Below, in pieces: positions 46,368 through 55,143 of a stretch of 64,000 nucleotides of DNA. The notes beneath the pieces are model-generated. The model worked only from the letters and a program-made list of their open reading frames with translations, ran no database searches and was not told where the DNA came from. Made by a program: the position numbers and the translations under genes. Where the stretch lies: the NCBI RefSeq assembly GCF_022844465.1, contig NZ_JALHLP010000011.1, positions 62,001 through 126,000 on the forward strand, given 5' to 3'. Source of the DNA: Bradyrhizobium sp. (GTDB taxonomy: Bacteria > Pseudomonadota > Alphaproteobacteria > Rhizobiales > Xanthobacteraceae). Each line of letters begins with the position of its first letter. Position 1 is the first letter of the stretch.

Positions 46368-47168
46368 TCAGGCCTTCCCGGCAAACGCCGTCGGCGTCTT
46401 GCCGGTGACCTGCCGAAAGGCGTGGGAAAACGCAGGCACGCTGGCATAGCCGAGATCCGAGGCCAGCTGCTTGACGGCGACGTTGCCATCCGTCGACATT
46501 TTCTCGATCGCCGCCGCAATGCGGGCGCGCTGACGCCAGCTCTTGAAGCTTAACTGCGTCTCCGACGAGAACAGCCGCGACAGGGTTCGCGCCGAGGCGC
46601 CGACCTCGCGCGCCAGCGCCTCGATCTCGTGGGCGCCGCACGGATCCGCGAGCACGATGTCGGCGGCGCGCCGGCAGCGCGGCTCATGCGGCAGCGGGAT
46701 GAAGGTCGTGGAATCCTCGGCCCGGTGCAACTCAAGCATGGTCAGTTCGACCAGAACCGCGGTGCGCTCGGGCGTATTGCGGTCGTCGAACAGCGCCAGA
46801 ATCGCCTGGTGCAGCAGCGGCGATACCCGCACCACGAATTCCTGCGCCAGGCTCGTGCTGCGCGGTTCGCGGTCGAGCCACGCCAGGTCGAAATACAGCG
46901 TCCGCATCTCGATATCGGCCAGCACGTCGATGGCATGTTCCGACAGCGCCGGGACCCAGACGGCCCGGTCCGGCGGCACCAGCCAGCGGCCCTTCGGGGT
47001 TGTGACCTGCATGGTGCCCTTGGCGGCGTAGACCAGTTGCGCCTCGCGGTGCATGTGGGCGTCGAGCCGAACGCCCTTCCGGTAGCTGTTGGCGATCATG
47101 TGGATGCCGTCGCCGGTCGAGGTCAGGCGCCCGATGATAGCGGAAATTGGCTTCTCGGCGATATTCAT
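46368..47168 (-). CDS. AraC-family transcriptional regulator
   Basis: About 266 residues. The N-terminal cupin-type sensor (AHMHREAQLVYAAKGTMQV; LVPPDRAVWVPALSEHAIDV) is followed by the double helix-turn-helix DNA-binding domain, with VGASARTLSRLFSSET and LASDLGYASVPAFSHAFRQVTGKTP. It most likely controls the divergent MFS gene, whose start is only 70 bp away. The start could be ATG 47168 or 47177; 47168 has GGGAT at better spacing. The effector is unknown. Confidence 0.9.
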   Translation of the reverse strand: MNIAEKPISAIIGRLTSTGDGIHMIANSYRKGVRLDAHMHREAQLVYAAKGTMQVTTPKGRWLVPPDRAVWVPALSEHAIDVLADIEMRTLYFDLAWLDREPRSTSLAQEFVVRVSPLLHQAILALFDDRNTPERTAVLVELTMLELHRAEDSTTFIPLPHEPRCRRAADIVLADPCGAHEIEALAREVGASARTLSRLFSSETQLSFKSWRQRARIAAAIEKMSTDGNVAVKQLASDLGYASVPAFSHAFRQVTGKTPTAFAGKA

Positions 47169-47238
47169 TGGCGACATCCCGTCAGGACAACCACGTATAA
47201 CCTGTTTCCCTGCGTGGATTCGACCGGAATTTCGACCC

Positions 47239-48420
47239 ATGAACAGCCCCAGCCGGGTCATTGGCTTCGTCAACGCCGCCCATTTCATCGACCATTATGC
47301 CATGCTGATCTTTGCCGCCGCCGTCATCATCATGGGCCCGGCGCTCGGCATGGCCTATTCGGAGCTGCTGCCCTACGCCACCCCGGGCTTCGTCGCCTTC
47401 GGCGCGGGCTCGCTGATCACCGGCTGGCTCGGCGACCGCTGGAGCCGCCGTCATATGATGGTGGTCTTCTTTGCCGGTATCGGCGCGTCGATGATCGCGG
47501 TGGGCCTCGTGCAGACCCCGCTGCAACTCGGGGCGGCGCTGCTGTCGATCGGCCTGTTCGCGTCGATCTATCACCCGGTTGGAACCGCGATGATCGTGTC
47601 CTACGCCGACAGGCTCGGGCGCGAGATGGGCCTCAACGGCGTCTGGGGCAATCTCGGCGTGGCGTCCTCGGCGCTGGTCACCGGCGTGGTCGGGCAATAT
47701 CTTGGCTGGCGCTGGGCCTTCATCGTGCCCGGAATCGTCACCATGCTGATCGGCATCGTGTTTGCGCGGATGGTGGTTCATGAGGACCGTTCCGGCTTCA
47801 AGCAGGCGGCGGCGCAGGCGCGGGTGGCCAAGCAGGACATGTGGCGGGTGATACTGGCGCTGCTGATCGTCATCATCGCGATCTCCACGACTTTCAACGC
47901 CATCACGGTGGCGCTGCCGAAACTGTTCGCGGAGCGGCTGGCCGAGCTGACCAACAGCCCGGCGGTGCTGGGGTTGATCGCAGCCGGCGTTTACGTGTTC
48001 GGCGCCATGACGCAATACACGATCGGCAAGCTGATCGACCATTACTCGCTCAAGACCGTGATGCTGCCGCTGTCCTTCCTGCTGGCGCCGTTCCTGTATT
48101 TCGCAGCGACGCTCTCGAACCTGCCGCTGATCATCGCTTCGATCGGCATCGTGATGGGCGCGTTCGGACAGGTCACCGTCAACGATGCCATGGTCGGCAA
48201 ATACACCAGCGAGGAATGGCGCTCGCGCGCCTATTCGGTGCGCTACTTCATCGGCTTCACCGCGGCCGGCGCCTCCGTCGGCGTGGTGGCATGGCTCTAT
48301 GAGCAGGGTGGCTTCGTCACCATGCTGCAGGCGTTTGCCGCGTTGTGCCTGTTGGTGATCGTGGCTGCCGTCATCCTGCCCCGGGAGATCAAGGTTCCGG
48401 CGGCGCAAACCGTGGCGTAG
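47239..48420 (+). CDS. MFS transporter
   Basis: 393 residues with about 12 hydrophobic helices. Major facilitator features are GWLGDRWSRRHMM after helix 2 and the second-half counterpart GKLIDHYSLKTVM. An inner-membrane permease or exporter; the substrate cannot be read off. Short loops and a divergent AraC regulator suggest an inducible exporter or a catabolic uptake system. ATG 47239 begins just before helix 1; a longer upstream frame lacks a membrane-protein start. Confidence 0.9.
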   Translation: MNSPSRVIGFVNAAHFIDHYAMLIFAAAVIIMGPALGMAYSELLPYATPGFVAFGAGSLITGWLGDRWSRRHMMVVFFAGIGASMIAVGLVQTPLQLGAALLSIGLFASIYHPVGTAMIVSYADRLGREMGLNGVWGNLGVASSALVTGVVGQYLGWRWAFIVPGIVTMLIGIVFARMVVHEDRSGFKQAAAQARVAKQDMWRVILALLIVIIAISTTFNAITVALPKLFAERLAELTNSPAVLGLIAAGVYVFGAMTQYTIGKLIDHYSLKTVMLPLSFLLAPFLYFAATLSNLPLIIASIGIVMGAFGQVTVNDAMVGKYTSEEWRSRAYSVRYFIGFTAAGASVGVVAWLYEQGGFVTMLQAFAALCLLVIVAAVILPREIKVPAAQTVA

Positions 48421-48533
48421 CAAGCTAACGGCGATGGGGCAGGCGACGCCTGTTGCAGCGCAACATAACCGAGCGGGCATTTACAAAAAGATGCATCTTG
48501 ACCGTCGCCCCCCTCCTTGTGTGAGGTGCGCGC

Positions 48534-48947
48534 ATGAACCGATTCCGATTGTTGCTGCTTTCCGTTGTCATATTCCTACCGTCACTGGCGGCGGCCCAGG
48601 TGATCAAGTTTGAGGAGGCGGCGGCTATGCTGGCCGCGAGCTGCGGCAAGGACCTCGATGACAATTGCCGCGGGGTCAATTTCGACGCTGGCCGCCTGAA
48701 GGATTGCCTGGTTCGAAACCAGGACGTGGTGTCGGCGAAATGCCAAGCCGACTACCCGCGCGCGTTCGCGGCGCTTCAAGCCCGTATTTCCGCACGCGCC
48801 GCCGTCACCAAGCAGTGCCAACGCGACGCCGACAAGTTTTGCGCCGAGGAGCAAAAGGAGGGCAGGTCGCTGCAATGCCTGATCGCGGGGCCGCGCGGCG
48901 TGAGCGCCAACTGCAACAGGGCGCTCAGCGCAGGGGGATATCGCTGA
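48534..48947 (+). CDS. Exported cysteine-rich repeat protein
   Basis: 137 residues. A signal peptide (MNRFRLLLLSVVIFLPSLAA, cleavage likely after AAA/Q near 21) is followed by two four-cysteine units: Cys37, 45, 58, 70 and Cys95, 103, 115, 127, with nearly equal spacings (8-13-12 and 8-12-12). This is the cysteine-rich repeat seen in GLG1-like and bacterial periplasmic proteins; the cysteines should form disulfides. Function is unknown. The stop overlaps the start of the next exported protein by one base, so the two are made together. Confidence 0.8.
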   Translation: MNRFRLLLLSVVIFLPSLAAAQVIKFEEAAAMLAASCGKDLDDNCRGVNFDAGRLKDCLVRNQDVVSAKCQADYPRAFAALQARISARAAVTKQCQRDADKFCAEEQKEGRSLQCLIAGPRGVSANCNRALSAGGYR

Positions 48948-49618
48948 TGCGCGTGGGCAGGCTGTTTCTTTGCGGCGGCGGTTTCGTGATGAGCTTGCTG
49001 GCGGTTCCGGCGCTGCCGATACCGCAGGTGCGGGCGCAGACGGCGGCGCCGGCAAGCGGCATTGCCGACAGGCTTGCCGGGCTTGATACCGCGCCTGAAA
49101 TCGACCTCGCCGCCTTGCGCCAGCAAGCCGCCGAGCGGATCAAGGCGAGGGCGGACGCCCAGCCGCAACGACGGCCGCCGATTGCGCCGCAGCTTGCGCG
49201 ATTGCCGCAAGTTCGTTTCGAGGTCGTGTTCGACGCGGACTCTTCCGTCGTCAGGCCTGCCTCCTACCAGACGATCGGAAGCATCGCAGACGCGTTGTAC
49301 GATCCCAAGCTGCAGCCTTATCGCTTTCTGATCGTCGCTCACGTCGAATCCGCCGGCCGGCGCGACCACAATCTGGCCCTGAGCCAGCGGCGCGCCGAAT
49401 CGATCCGGGACGTTCTGGTATCGACCTTCAAGGTTTCGCCGAAGCGACTTCAGGCGCTCGGCCTCGGCGAAGAGCAGTTGCAGGACGTCAATCGCCCGGC
49501 GTCGCCGGTCAATGCGCGCGCCCAGATCATTACGGTCGGAAAAATGGAAATCGTCGATCCGGCAAAGCCGGCAACCCCGGCGCAAAAAGGCGGCGCGGCG
49601 GCCAAGAAGCCGCGCTGA
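48947..49618 (+). CDS. Exported OmpA-like domain protein, degenerate peptidoglycan site
   Basis: 223 residues. An N-terminal signal sequence (MRVGRLFLCGGGFVMSLLAV) is followed by an Ala/Gln/Arg-rich linker, then an OmpA C-terminal-like domain from about 95: VRFEVVFDADSSVVRP, RDHNLALSQRRAESIRDVL and LQALGLGEEQL. The usual GHTD motif reads AHVES and the usual NRRVE reads NARAQ, so the residues that normally hold diaminopimelate are changed; binding to the cell wall may be lost or altered. The tail is Lys/Ala/Pro-rich. It overlaps the Cys-rich gene by one base. Confidence 0.78.
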   Translation: MRVGRLFLCGGGFVMSLLAVPALPIPQVRAQTAAPASGIADRLAGLDTAPEIDLAALRQQAAERIKARADAQPQRRPPIAPQLARLPQVRFEVVFDADSSVVRPASYQTIGSIADALYDPKLQPYRFLIVAHVESAGRRDHNLALSQRRAESIRDVLVSTFKVSPKRLQALGLGEEQLQDVNRPASPVNARAQIITVGKMEIVDPAKPATPAQKGGAAAKKPR

Positions 49619-50108
49619 CTATCCGCATGTGGGTAAAGCGCCGACGGCTTACGCCAGGCGGTTGCGGTGCCGCCCGATCGCCCGCTGTCACTGGCGTTCG
49701 CGGCCAGGTTCCTGACCGAGGCGATCGCCGATGGCACGCTGCGCAAGGCCTATGACAATAATGGTCTGAAGGATTGGTAGATCCGGACGCAAACCAGATA
49801 GCCCGACGCCGCGTCCGGCTCGACGGTTTCAACCGTGCCGGCCCCCTCAGTCCCGTCGACATGCCGCCGCGGTCACTGGCGAGGTATCGCCGATAGCCCC
49901 GAGCCATTAACCCGAGCCATCGGCCACCGGCTCCGGCGGGTCATTGCGGTCCTTGATGTGGTGCAACGCCTGCGGTGGCCGCCGACATCTAGCCGTGAAC
50001 AAAGGTGTACGGTCTGGAATCAGCGATTCGGGCGCGATTCGTTCCACCGGCGTTCCGAACATTAAGCTGATGGGGTATGCCCGTCGCGTTTTGATACAGA
50101 GCGGCGCG
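49619..50108. other. 490-bp region without an intact gene
   Basis: Apart from a probable gene remnant at 49634-49780 I see nothing convincing: no repeat copy, no tRNA, no EcfG motif. The remainder (about 49790-50108) is GC-rich with stops in all frames. Confidence 0.45.
49634..49780 (+). pseudogene. Possible 3' remnant of a solute-binding protein gene
   Basis: An open stretch with no start codon or ribosome site reads as a protein C-terminus: about 48 residues ending ADGTLRKAYDNNGLKDW before TAG at 49778. The pattern (helix with FLTEAIADGT, then ARR/K-x-YDxxGLK) resembles the last helices of periplasmic amino-acid ABC binding proteins. No upstream portion is found, since the preceding DNA is the OmpA-like gene. 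It is proposed as a decayed gene end. Confidence 0.35.
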
Positions 50109-50342
50109 TCAGACCCGTTCGGCGGCTTTTTCAGATCGCGCGCGGGGCAGCCGCCAGCCGACCACCGTCGCCGCGACCACGCCGCCGGTGTTGTCGTTGC
50201 GCCACTGGCCGTCGATCCAGCGGCAGGCAAATGGCAGCAGATAGGTTCCGCTGTGATCCTCGCAAAGGACTTCCATGGGCTGGTCCTTCGGCGGATCTCC
50301 GCTGCCATCGAATTGCGCCAGCCGCTTTTCACGAGTCGCCAT
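50109..50342 (-). CDS. Small conserved-looking protein of unknown function
   Basis: 77 residues (MATREKRLAQFDGSGDPP start). ATG 50342 has a very good GGAGG site eight bases upstream, and codon usage is like that of the neighbours. The middle (VLCEDHSGTYLLPFACRW) has two cysteines, and the C-terminus VVGWRLPRARSEKA is basic. No signal peptide or helix suitable for a membrane. I do not recognise a family. It is isolated, with 193 bp to the divergent exported protein. Confidence 0.6.
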   Translation of the reverse strand: MATREKRLAQFDGSGDPPKDQPMEVLCEDHSGTYLLPFACRWIDGQWRNDNTGGVVAATVVGWRLPRARSEKAAERV

Positions 50343-50535
50343 GAACTCAACCTCCACGCGGAAGCCTGCAGGACCCAAGGTCATCGGCCAAACCAAATCA
50401 GGGCCCTGCAACAGCTACCAGCACACCGCCTGAATGAGGTATCAATGTGGTATCGGCGAGGTCGATGGCCGAAGTCGCGCAAATTGCCGTGATAATGCCT
50501 CTGGCATGCCGAGCGCGCTTTTCAGTGAGGATTTG

Positions 50536-50907
50536 ATGATTGTCCAGATGACCAGAACAGCTTTCGCCCTGACCGTGCTGCTGACGGCGTCTCTCCCGGC
50601 GACCGTTCGCGCGCAGGACGTTCCCGGCATCGAGATCTGCACCGTCGAAAAGACCATGGAGCGGCGGACCAGTTGCCTGCAGAGCAATGTCGACTTCCTG
50701 CAGAAGACGATCACCAAGCTTGCCTCGGACCAGCAACAGAAGATCGACGCCGCCAACCGGCAGGTAGAAGCGCTGAAGAGCACGGTCGCGGGATTGCAGA
50801 GAACGGTGGCCGAGCTGCAGTCGGCGCAGAACAAGGCAACGGAAGACGCGAAGAAGGCCGCGGTGCCCAAGGACGCAACGCCAGCGACGAAAGAAGGAGC
50901 GAAGTGA
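50536..50907 (+). CDS. Small exported coiled-coil protein
   Basis: 123 residues. A hydrophobic signal peptide (TAFALTVLLTASLPATVRAQ, cleavage near 26) is followed by two cysteines (EICTVEKTMERRTSCLQ) and a heptad-like helix (about 50-105: LQKTITKLASDQQQ... STVAGLQRTVAEL), then a Lys/Ala/Pro tail. It resembles small periplasmic coiled-coil proteins; no function can be given. ATG 50536 follows GTGAGG. ATG 50548 is a possible alternative. Confidence 0.72.
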   Translation: MIVQMTRTAFALTVLLTASLPATVRAQDVPGIEICTVEKTMERRTSCLQSNVDFLQKTITKLASDQQQKIDAANRQVEALKSTVAGLQRTVAELQSAQNKATEDAKKAAVPKDATPATKEGAK

Positions 50908-51131
50908 CAGGAGTATGTGGGGTTGGGCCGACGCGCCGGGCTTCCGGCGCCATAGCAAGAACGTCGACCCGCTGACCTGGCGCCGCCGCATTGCTGCCCT
51001 GCGCCCCGCCGTCGCTCGCGTTTGCTTGGCAAGCGATATCGACTTTGCCATAACATCCCGCAACCAATTGTCGCGCGTGCGGGGTCGAGCCAGGAATCCG
51101 CCTGCAGCCAAGAGCAAGCCGGGAGGATTTC

Positions 51132-52058
51132 ATGGGCAATATCCGCGTTCTCGCCACCGATCTGGAGTTTCCGGAGGGTCCGGTGGTGATGCCCGACGGC
51201 TCGGTATTGCTGGTCGAAATCCGAGGGAAAAGGCTGACGCGAGTCTGGCCGGATGGACGCAAGGAGGTCGTTGCGCAAATTCCCGGCGGCCCCAACGGCG
51301 CCGCCCTCGGGCCCGACGGCAAGATGTACATCTGCAACAATGGCGGCTTCAGCTGGATTCCAACCCGCAACATGATCATGCCGGGGCCGCAGCCCGACGA
51401 CTATCTCGGCGGCTCGATCCAGCGCGTAGACCTGCAGAGCGGCAAGGTCGAAACAGTGATCGATAAATGCGGCGAGCATGCGCTGCGGGGGCCGAACGAC
51501 CTGGTGTTCGACCGGCACGGCGGGCTCTGGTTCTCCGATCTCGGCAAGCGGCGCGCCCGCGAAATGGATGTCGGCGCGTTCTACTACCTCAAGCCGGGTA
51601 TGAAGGAGATCGTCGAGGCCGTCCACGGCGTGCTGCCGGCCAACGGCATCGGGCTGTCGCCGGACGAGAAGACGGTTTACATCGCGGAAACCCCGACGGC
51701 GCGGTTGTGGGCCTATGAAATCTCCGAGCCCGGCACCATCAAGCCGCGCGACGCGATCTATCGCGGCGAGCGCGGCAAGCCGATCGCGGGTCTCGGCGGC
51801 TACCAGATGTTCGATTCGATGGCGGTGGAGGCCAACGGCAATGTCTGCGTCGCGACCCTGGTGTCGGGATGCATCTCGGTGATTGCGCCCGACGGCAAGC
51901 TGGTCGAGCAGGTGCCGACCGGCGATCGTGTCACGACCAATATCGCCTTCGGCGGGCCCGATCTGAAGACCGCCTACATCACCTTGTCAGGCAAGGGCGA
52001 GCTGATCGCGATGGACTGGACGCGCCCTGGCCTGGCGCTGAATTTTTTGAACAAGTGA
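51132..52058 (+). CDS. SMP-30/gluconolactonase-family protein
   Basis: 308 residues, six-bladed beta-propeller family (SMP-30/gluconolactonase/LRE) hydrolysing lactones with a bound divalent metal. Visible are EFPEGPVVMPDGSVLLVE (metal-ligand Glu), LRGPNDLVFDRHGGLWFSD (Asn/Asp ligands) and GIGLSPDEKTVYIAET. ATG 51132 follows GGGAGG. No signal peptide, so cytoplasmic. The true substrate could be a sugar lactone or another ester. A perfect hairpin starts at its stop codon. Confidence 0.88.
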   Translation: MGNIRVLATDLEFPEGPVVMPDGSVLLVEIRGKRLTRVWPDGRKEVVAQIPGGPNGAALGPDGKMYICNNGGFSWIPTRNMIMPGPQPDDYLGGSIQRVDLQSGKVETVIDKCGEHALRGPNDLVFDRHGGLWFSDLGKRRAREMDVGAFYYLKPGMKEIVEAVHGVLPANGIGLSPDEKTVYIAETPTARLWAYEISEPGTIKPRDAIYRGERGKPIAGLGGYQMFDSMAVEANGNVCVATLVSGCISVIAPDGKLVEQVPTGDRVTTNIAFGGPDLKTAYITLSGKGELIAMDWTRPGLALNFLNK

Positions 52059-52083
52059 CGATTGCGCCAAAGCGCAATCGTCA
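52056..52083 (+). terminator. Hairpin at the end of the SMP-30 gene
   Basis: Arms TGACGATTGCG and CGCAATCGTCA pair perfectly over 11 bp around the six-base loop CCAAAG, beginning on the TGA stop codon. No T-run follows; instead the palindromic repeat copy begins inside the right arm. It is likely to end or stabilise the SMP-30 transcript. Confidence 0.55.
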
Positions 52084-52160
52084 TCCCGGGGCGATGCGAA
52101 GCATCGAACCCGGGATCTCGAGATTCCGGGTCTGGTGCTGGCGCACCATCCCGGAATGAC
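52079..52160. repeat. Intergenic palindromic repeat, CGTCATTCCGGGGCG family, copy 2
   Basis: CGTCATCCCGGGGCGATGCG head, AAGCATCGAACCCGGGAT, a middle GAGATTCCGGGTCTG and CATCCCGGAATGACAG end: same elements and order as the copy at 60465. It lies between the SMP-30 and GNAT genes in the same orientation. Confidence 0.75.
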
Positions 52161-52207
52161 AGACGATAGATCGCTTTCGCTCCTCGCGGTTCGGAGAAGA
52201 ATAAGAG

Positions 52208-52801
52208 ATGGCCTTTCTTGAACCGGTTACCCTCCAGGGCGCGCATGCGCGGCTGGAACCGCTGTCGCAGGATCAATGCGACGGGCTGACGGAAGCGGTG
52301 CGCGACGGCGAACTGTGGAAGCTCTGGTACACCTTCATTCCGAAGGCCGAAGACATGCGCAAGGAGATCGACCGCCGCATCGGCCTATTCGCGGCCGGCG
52401 CAATGCTGCCGTTCACGGTGTACGATGCCGACGGCCGGATCGTGGGCATGACGACCTACATGAACGTCGATGCGGCCAACCGTCGCGTTGAGATCGGCTC
52501 CACCTGGTACGCCGCGCGGGTGCAGCGCAGCGCGCTCAATACGCAATGCAAACTGCTGCTGCTGACGCACGCCTTCGAGAAGCTCGATTGCATTGCGGTG
52601 GAGTTCCGTACCCACTTTTTCAACCACCAGAGCCGGCGCGGCATCGAACGCCTGGGCGCCAAGCAGGACGGTATCCTCCGCAACCACCAGATCGCGCCAA
52701 ACGGGACGTTGCGCGATACGGTGGTCTACAGCATCATCGCCAGCGAATGGCCGACGGTGAAGGCGCATCTCGATTATCAACTCAACGAAAAGACGCGGTA
52801 G
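52208..52801 (+). CDS. GNAT-family N-acetyltransferase (RimJ/RimL-like)
   Basis: 197 residues. A GCN5-related acetyltransferase using acetyl-CoA on an amino group. The fold-typical VTLQGAHARLEPLSQDQ start, GRIVGMTTYMNVDAANRRVEIGSTW and NHQSRRGIERLGAKQDGIL match the RimJ/YdaF type. The substrate is unknown. ATG 52208 follows AGAAGAATAAGAG. It is 27 bp before a GMC oxidoreductase on the same strand, so they may be cotranscribed. Confidence 0.88.
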   Translation: MAFLEPVTLQGAHARLEPLSQDQCDGLTEAVRDGELWKLWYTFIPKAEDMRKEIDRRIGLFAAGAMLPFTVYDADGRIVGMTTYMNVDAANRRVEIGSTWYAARVQRSALNTQCKLLLLTHAFEKLDCIAVEFRTHFFNHQSRRGIERLGAKQDGILRNHQIAPNGTLRDTVVYSIIASEWPTVKAHLDYQLNEKTR

Positions 52802-52828
52802 GCTTTCAGCCGCGCCAGAAACGATACG

Positions 52829-54472
52829 ATGGAAACGTTCGACTATGTGATTATCGGCGCGGGTTCCGCGGGAAGCGTGCTCGCCAACCGGCTCAGCGAA
52901 GATCCCGCCACCCGCGTCTGCGTGCTGGAGGCCGGACCGCGCGACTGGCATCCCTACATCCATCTGCCGGCCGGCTTCATCAAGACGTTCCACATGAAGA
53001 GCGTCAACTGGGCCTACCAGCAGGAGCCGGGGCCGTGGACCGGGGGGCGCAGCATCTACGCGCCGCGCGGCAAGACGCTCGGCGGATCTTCGTCGATCAA
53101 CGGCCATATCTACAACCGCGGCCAGCGGCAGGATTTCGACACCTGGGCGCAGCTCGGCAACCGCGGCTGGGGTTATCCCGACGTCTTGCCCTATTTCAAG
53201 AGGCTGGAGCGGCGGATCGGGGAGGGCGATGAAACCTATCGCGGGCGGGACGGCAACCTGACCGTCACCACCATGGACTGGCAGGATCCGCTGTGCGAGG
53301 CGTTCATGGCCGGGGCCATCAGCCTCGGCATCCCGCGCAATCATGATTACAACGGCGCGATCCAGGAGGGCGTCTCCTACGCCCAGCGCACGATTCAGAA
53401 CGGGCTGCGCGTCAGCGCCGCCACCGCGTTCCTGCATCCGGCGCGCAAGCGGCCGAACGTCGAGGTGCGAACCCACGCCCATGTCACCAACATCGTCTTC
53501 GAAGGCAAGCGCGCGGTCGGCGTGCGCTATCTCAAGGGCGGCAAGAACGGCGCGCCGGTCGAGGTGCGCGCGGGCAGGGAAGTCATTCTTTCCGGCGGAA
53601 CCTATAACTCGCCGCAGGTGCTGCAACTGTCCGGCGTCGGCTCGCCGGAACTATTGGGATCGCTCGGCATCGAGGTGCGCCACGCCCTGCCGGGCGTCGG
53701 CGAGGGCCTGCAGGACCACTATGCTCCGCGATCGGTCGCGCGCGTCAAGAACATCCGGACCATCAACGAGCTCCGGCGCGGCGTGAGCCTCTGGGTCGAG
53801 GCGCTGAAATGGGCGACGACACGGCGCGGCCTGCTGTCGCTGTCGCCGACCATGGTCTATTGCTTCTGGCATTCCGGCGAGACCACCGAGAGCTCGGATC
53901 TGCAGCTGACGTTCACGCCGGCGAGCTACAAGGAGGGCGTGCAGGGCCAGCTCGAGGACGAGCCCGGCATGACCGTCGCGTCCTGGCAGCAGCGGCCCGA
54001 GAGCCGCGGCTATGTGCGGATCCGTTCGGCCGATCCGTTTGCGCCGCCGATCATCCAGACCAACTACCTGGTCGAGGAACTCGACCGCCGCGTCGTCGTC
54101 GCCGGCATGAAGCTAGCGCGGCGGCTGCTGTCGTCGGCGCCGCTCGCGCCATACTACGCCTATGAGGATTTTCCCGGCCCCAAGGTGCAGAGCGACGACG
54201 AATTCCTCGCCGCCGCGACCGAACGCGGCACCACCACGTTCCATCCCGGCTGCACCTGCCGGATGGGCCCGGCGGACACCAAATGGGCCGTGGTCGACGA
54301 CCAGTTGCGCGTCCACGGGCTGCAGGGCTTGCGCGTGGTCGACGCCTCGGTCATGCCGCGGATGATCTCGGCCAATCTCAACGCCTCGACGCTGATGATC
54401 GCCGACAAGGCTTCCGACATGATCCGCGGCAAGGCCGCGCCCGAGGCGGTCAGGTTCCCCGCGCAGGCCTAG
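52829..54472 (+). CDS. GMC-family FAD oxidoreductase (choline dehydrogenase-like)
   Basis: 547 residues. Oxidises an alcohol with FAD. The N-terminal dinucleotide fold is YVIIGAGSAGSVLANRLSED followed by VCVLEAG; the PRGKTLGGSSSING segment and the C-terminal THFHPGC-like stretch (TTFHPGCTCRMG, catalytic His) and ISANLNASTLMIAD are in the right order. The match is to choline/alcohol dehydrogenase-type GMC enzymes, but the substrate is undefined. No betaine genes flank it. Cytoplasmic, no signal peptide. Confidence 0.92.
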   Translation: METFDYVIIGAGSAGSVLANRLSEDPATRVCVLEAGPRDWHPYIHLPAGFIKTFHMKSVNWAYQQEPGPWTGGRSIYAPRGKTLGGSSSINGHIYNRGQRQDFDTWAQLGNRGWGYPDVLPYFKRLERRIGEGDETYRGRDGNLTVTTMDWQDPLCEAFMAGAISLGIPRNHDYNGAIQEGVSYAQRTIQNGLRVSAATAFLHPARKRPNVEVRTHAHVTNIVFEGKRAVGVRYLKGGKNGAPVEVRAGREVILSGGTYNSPQVLQLSGVGSPELLGSLGIEVRHALPGVGEGLQDHYAPRSVARVKNIRTINELRRGVSLWVEALKWATTRRGLLSLSPTMVYCFWHSGETTESSDLQLTFTPASYKEGVQGQLEDEPGMTVASWQQRPESRGYVRIRSADPFAPPIIQTNYLVEELDRRVVVAGMKLARRLLSSAPLAPYYAYEDFPGPKVQSDDEFLAAATERGTTTFHPGCTCRMGPADTKWAVVDDQLRVHGLQGLRVVDASVMPRMISANLNASTLMIADKASDMIRGKAAPEAVRFPAQA

Positions 54473-54648
54473 GTCCTCATGAAATCGGCTACGGGATGCG
54501 AGAGTTGAGGCGGCGCAGAAGGTAGCCCGGCCAGAGCGGATAGATTGGAGGCGAATTGCTTGCCATTGGCGCGAAGCTCAGTTGCTCTTCAGCGGTACAG
54601 CATCCTGCTGTCCAGACGGCCGCGCTCCGCTTCTTTCACATGCGATGT

Positions 54649-55143
54649 TCAGCCCACCGGGCCGGGGATCCAGTAGTCGCCGGTAAGCGGCCTGACGACG
54701 ACGCTGTAAATTACTCCGCGCTGCAGGCTCGGATCGAAATAGCGCATCGCCCGCTCGTTGAGGTCAATGATGCGGCCAGGCGTTAGCGGCCCGACGTCGT
54801 TTATCTTGACGATGACCTTCTTACCTACGGCCTCGACGAGGGCGTATTTCGGCCTCTTGCCATATCGGACCCCACCGAATTTCTGGCGCAAGCTCGTCTT
54901 GATGGCGGCGGTCCACGCCGAGGGATCATAGCGCTCGCCGGAAGCTGTGTTCGGGCCGCCCTCCCGCCATCCGGGCCGGAACGGATTGTATGTGGAAGCA
55001 GCGCCAACGATCGCATCCCCAGAAGCTTGAGCGACGGCGGCACTTGAATGAACTGCAACGATTTCACCTCGAGCAACGTTCACAGAAAGCGCAAGCGCAA
55101 ATACGGCGCCGCAGATTGCGGCGCGCGAGCGAACCAACATCAT
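54649..55143 (-). CDS. RlpA-like double-psi beta-barrel protein, exported
   Basis: 164 residues. Signal peptide (AAICGAVFALALSVNVARG) followed by an RlpA-type double-psi beta-barrel: GAASTYNPF, NTASGERYDPSAWTAAI, VIVKINDVGPLTPGRIIDL. RlpA proteins cut peptidoglycan lacking stem peptides or bind it at septa. The Asp of the NDxGP motif and the Glu of SGERYD are present, but the usual TAAH histidine is Ile (TAAI), so catalysis is uncertain. Start at 55143 or 55140; AAGGAG precedes both. Confidence 0.8.
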   Translation of the reverse strand: MMLVRSRAAICGAVFALALSVNVARGEIVAVHSSAAVAQASGDAIVGAASTYNPFRPGWREGGPNTASGERYDPSAWTAAIKTSLRQKFGGVRYGKRPKYALVEAVGKKVIVKINDVGPLTPGRIIDLNERAMRYFDPSLQRGVIYSVVVRPLTGDYWIPGPVG

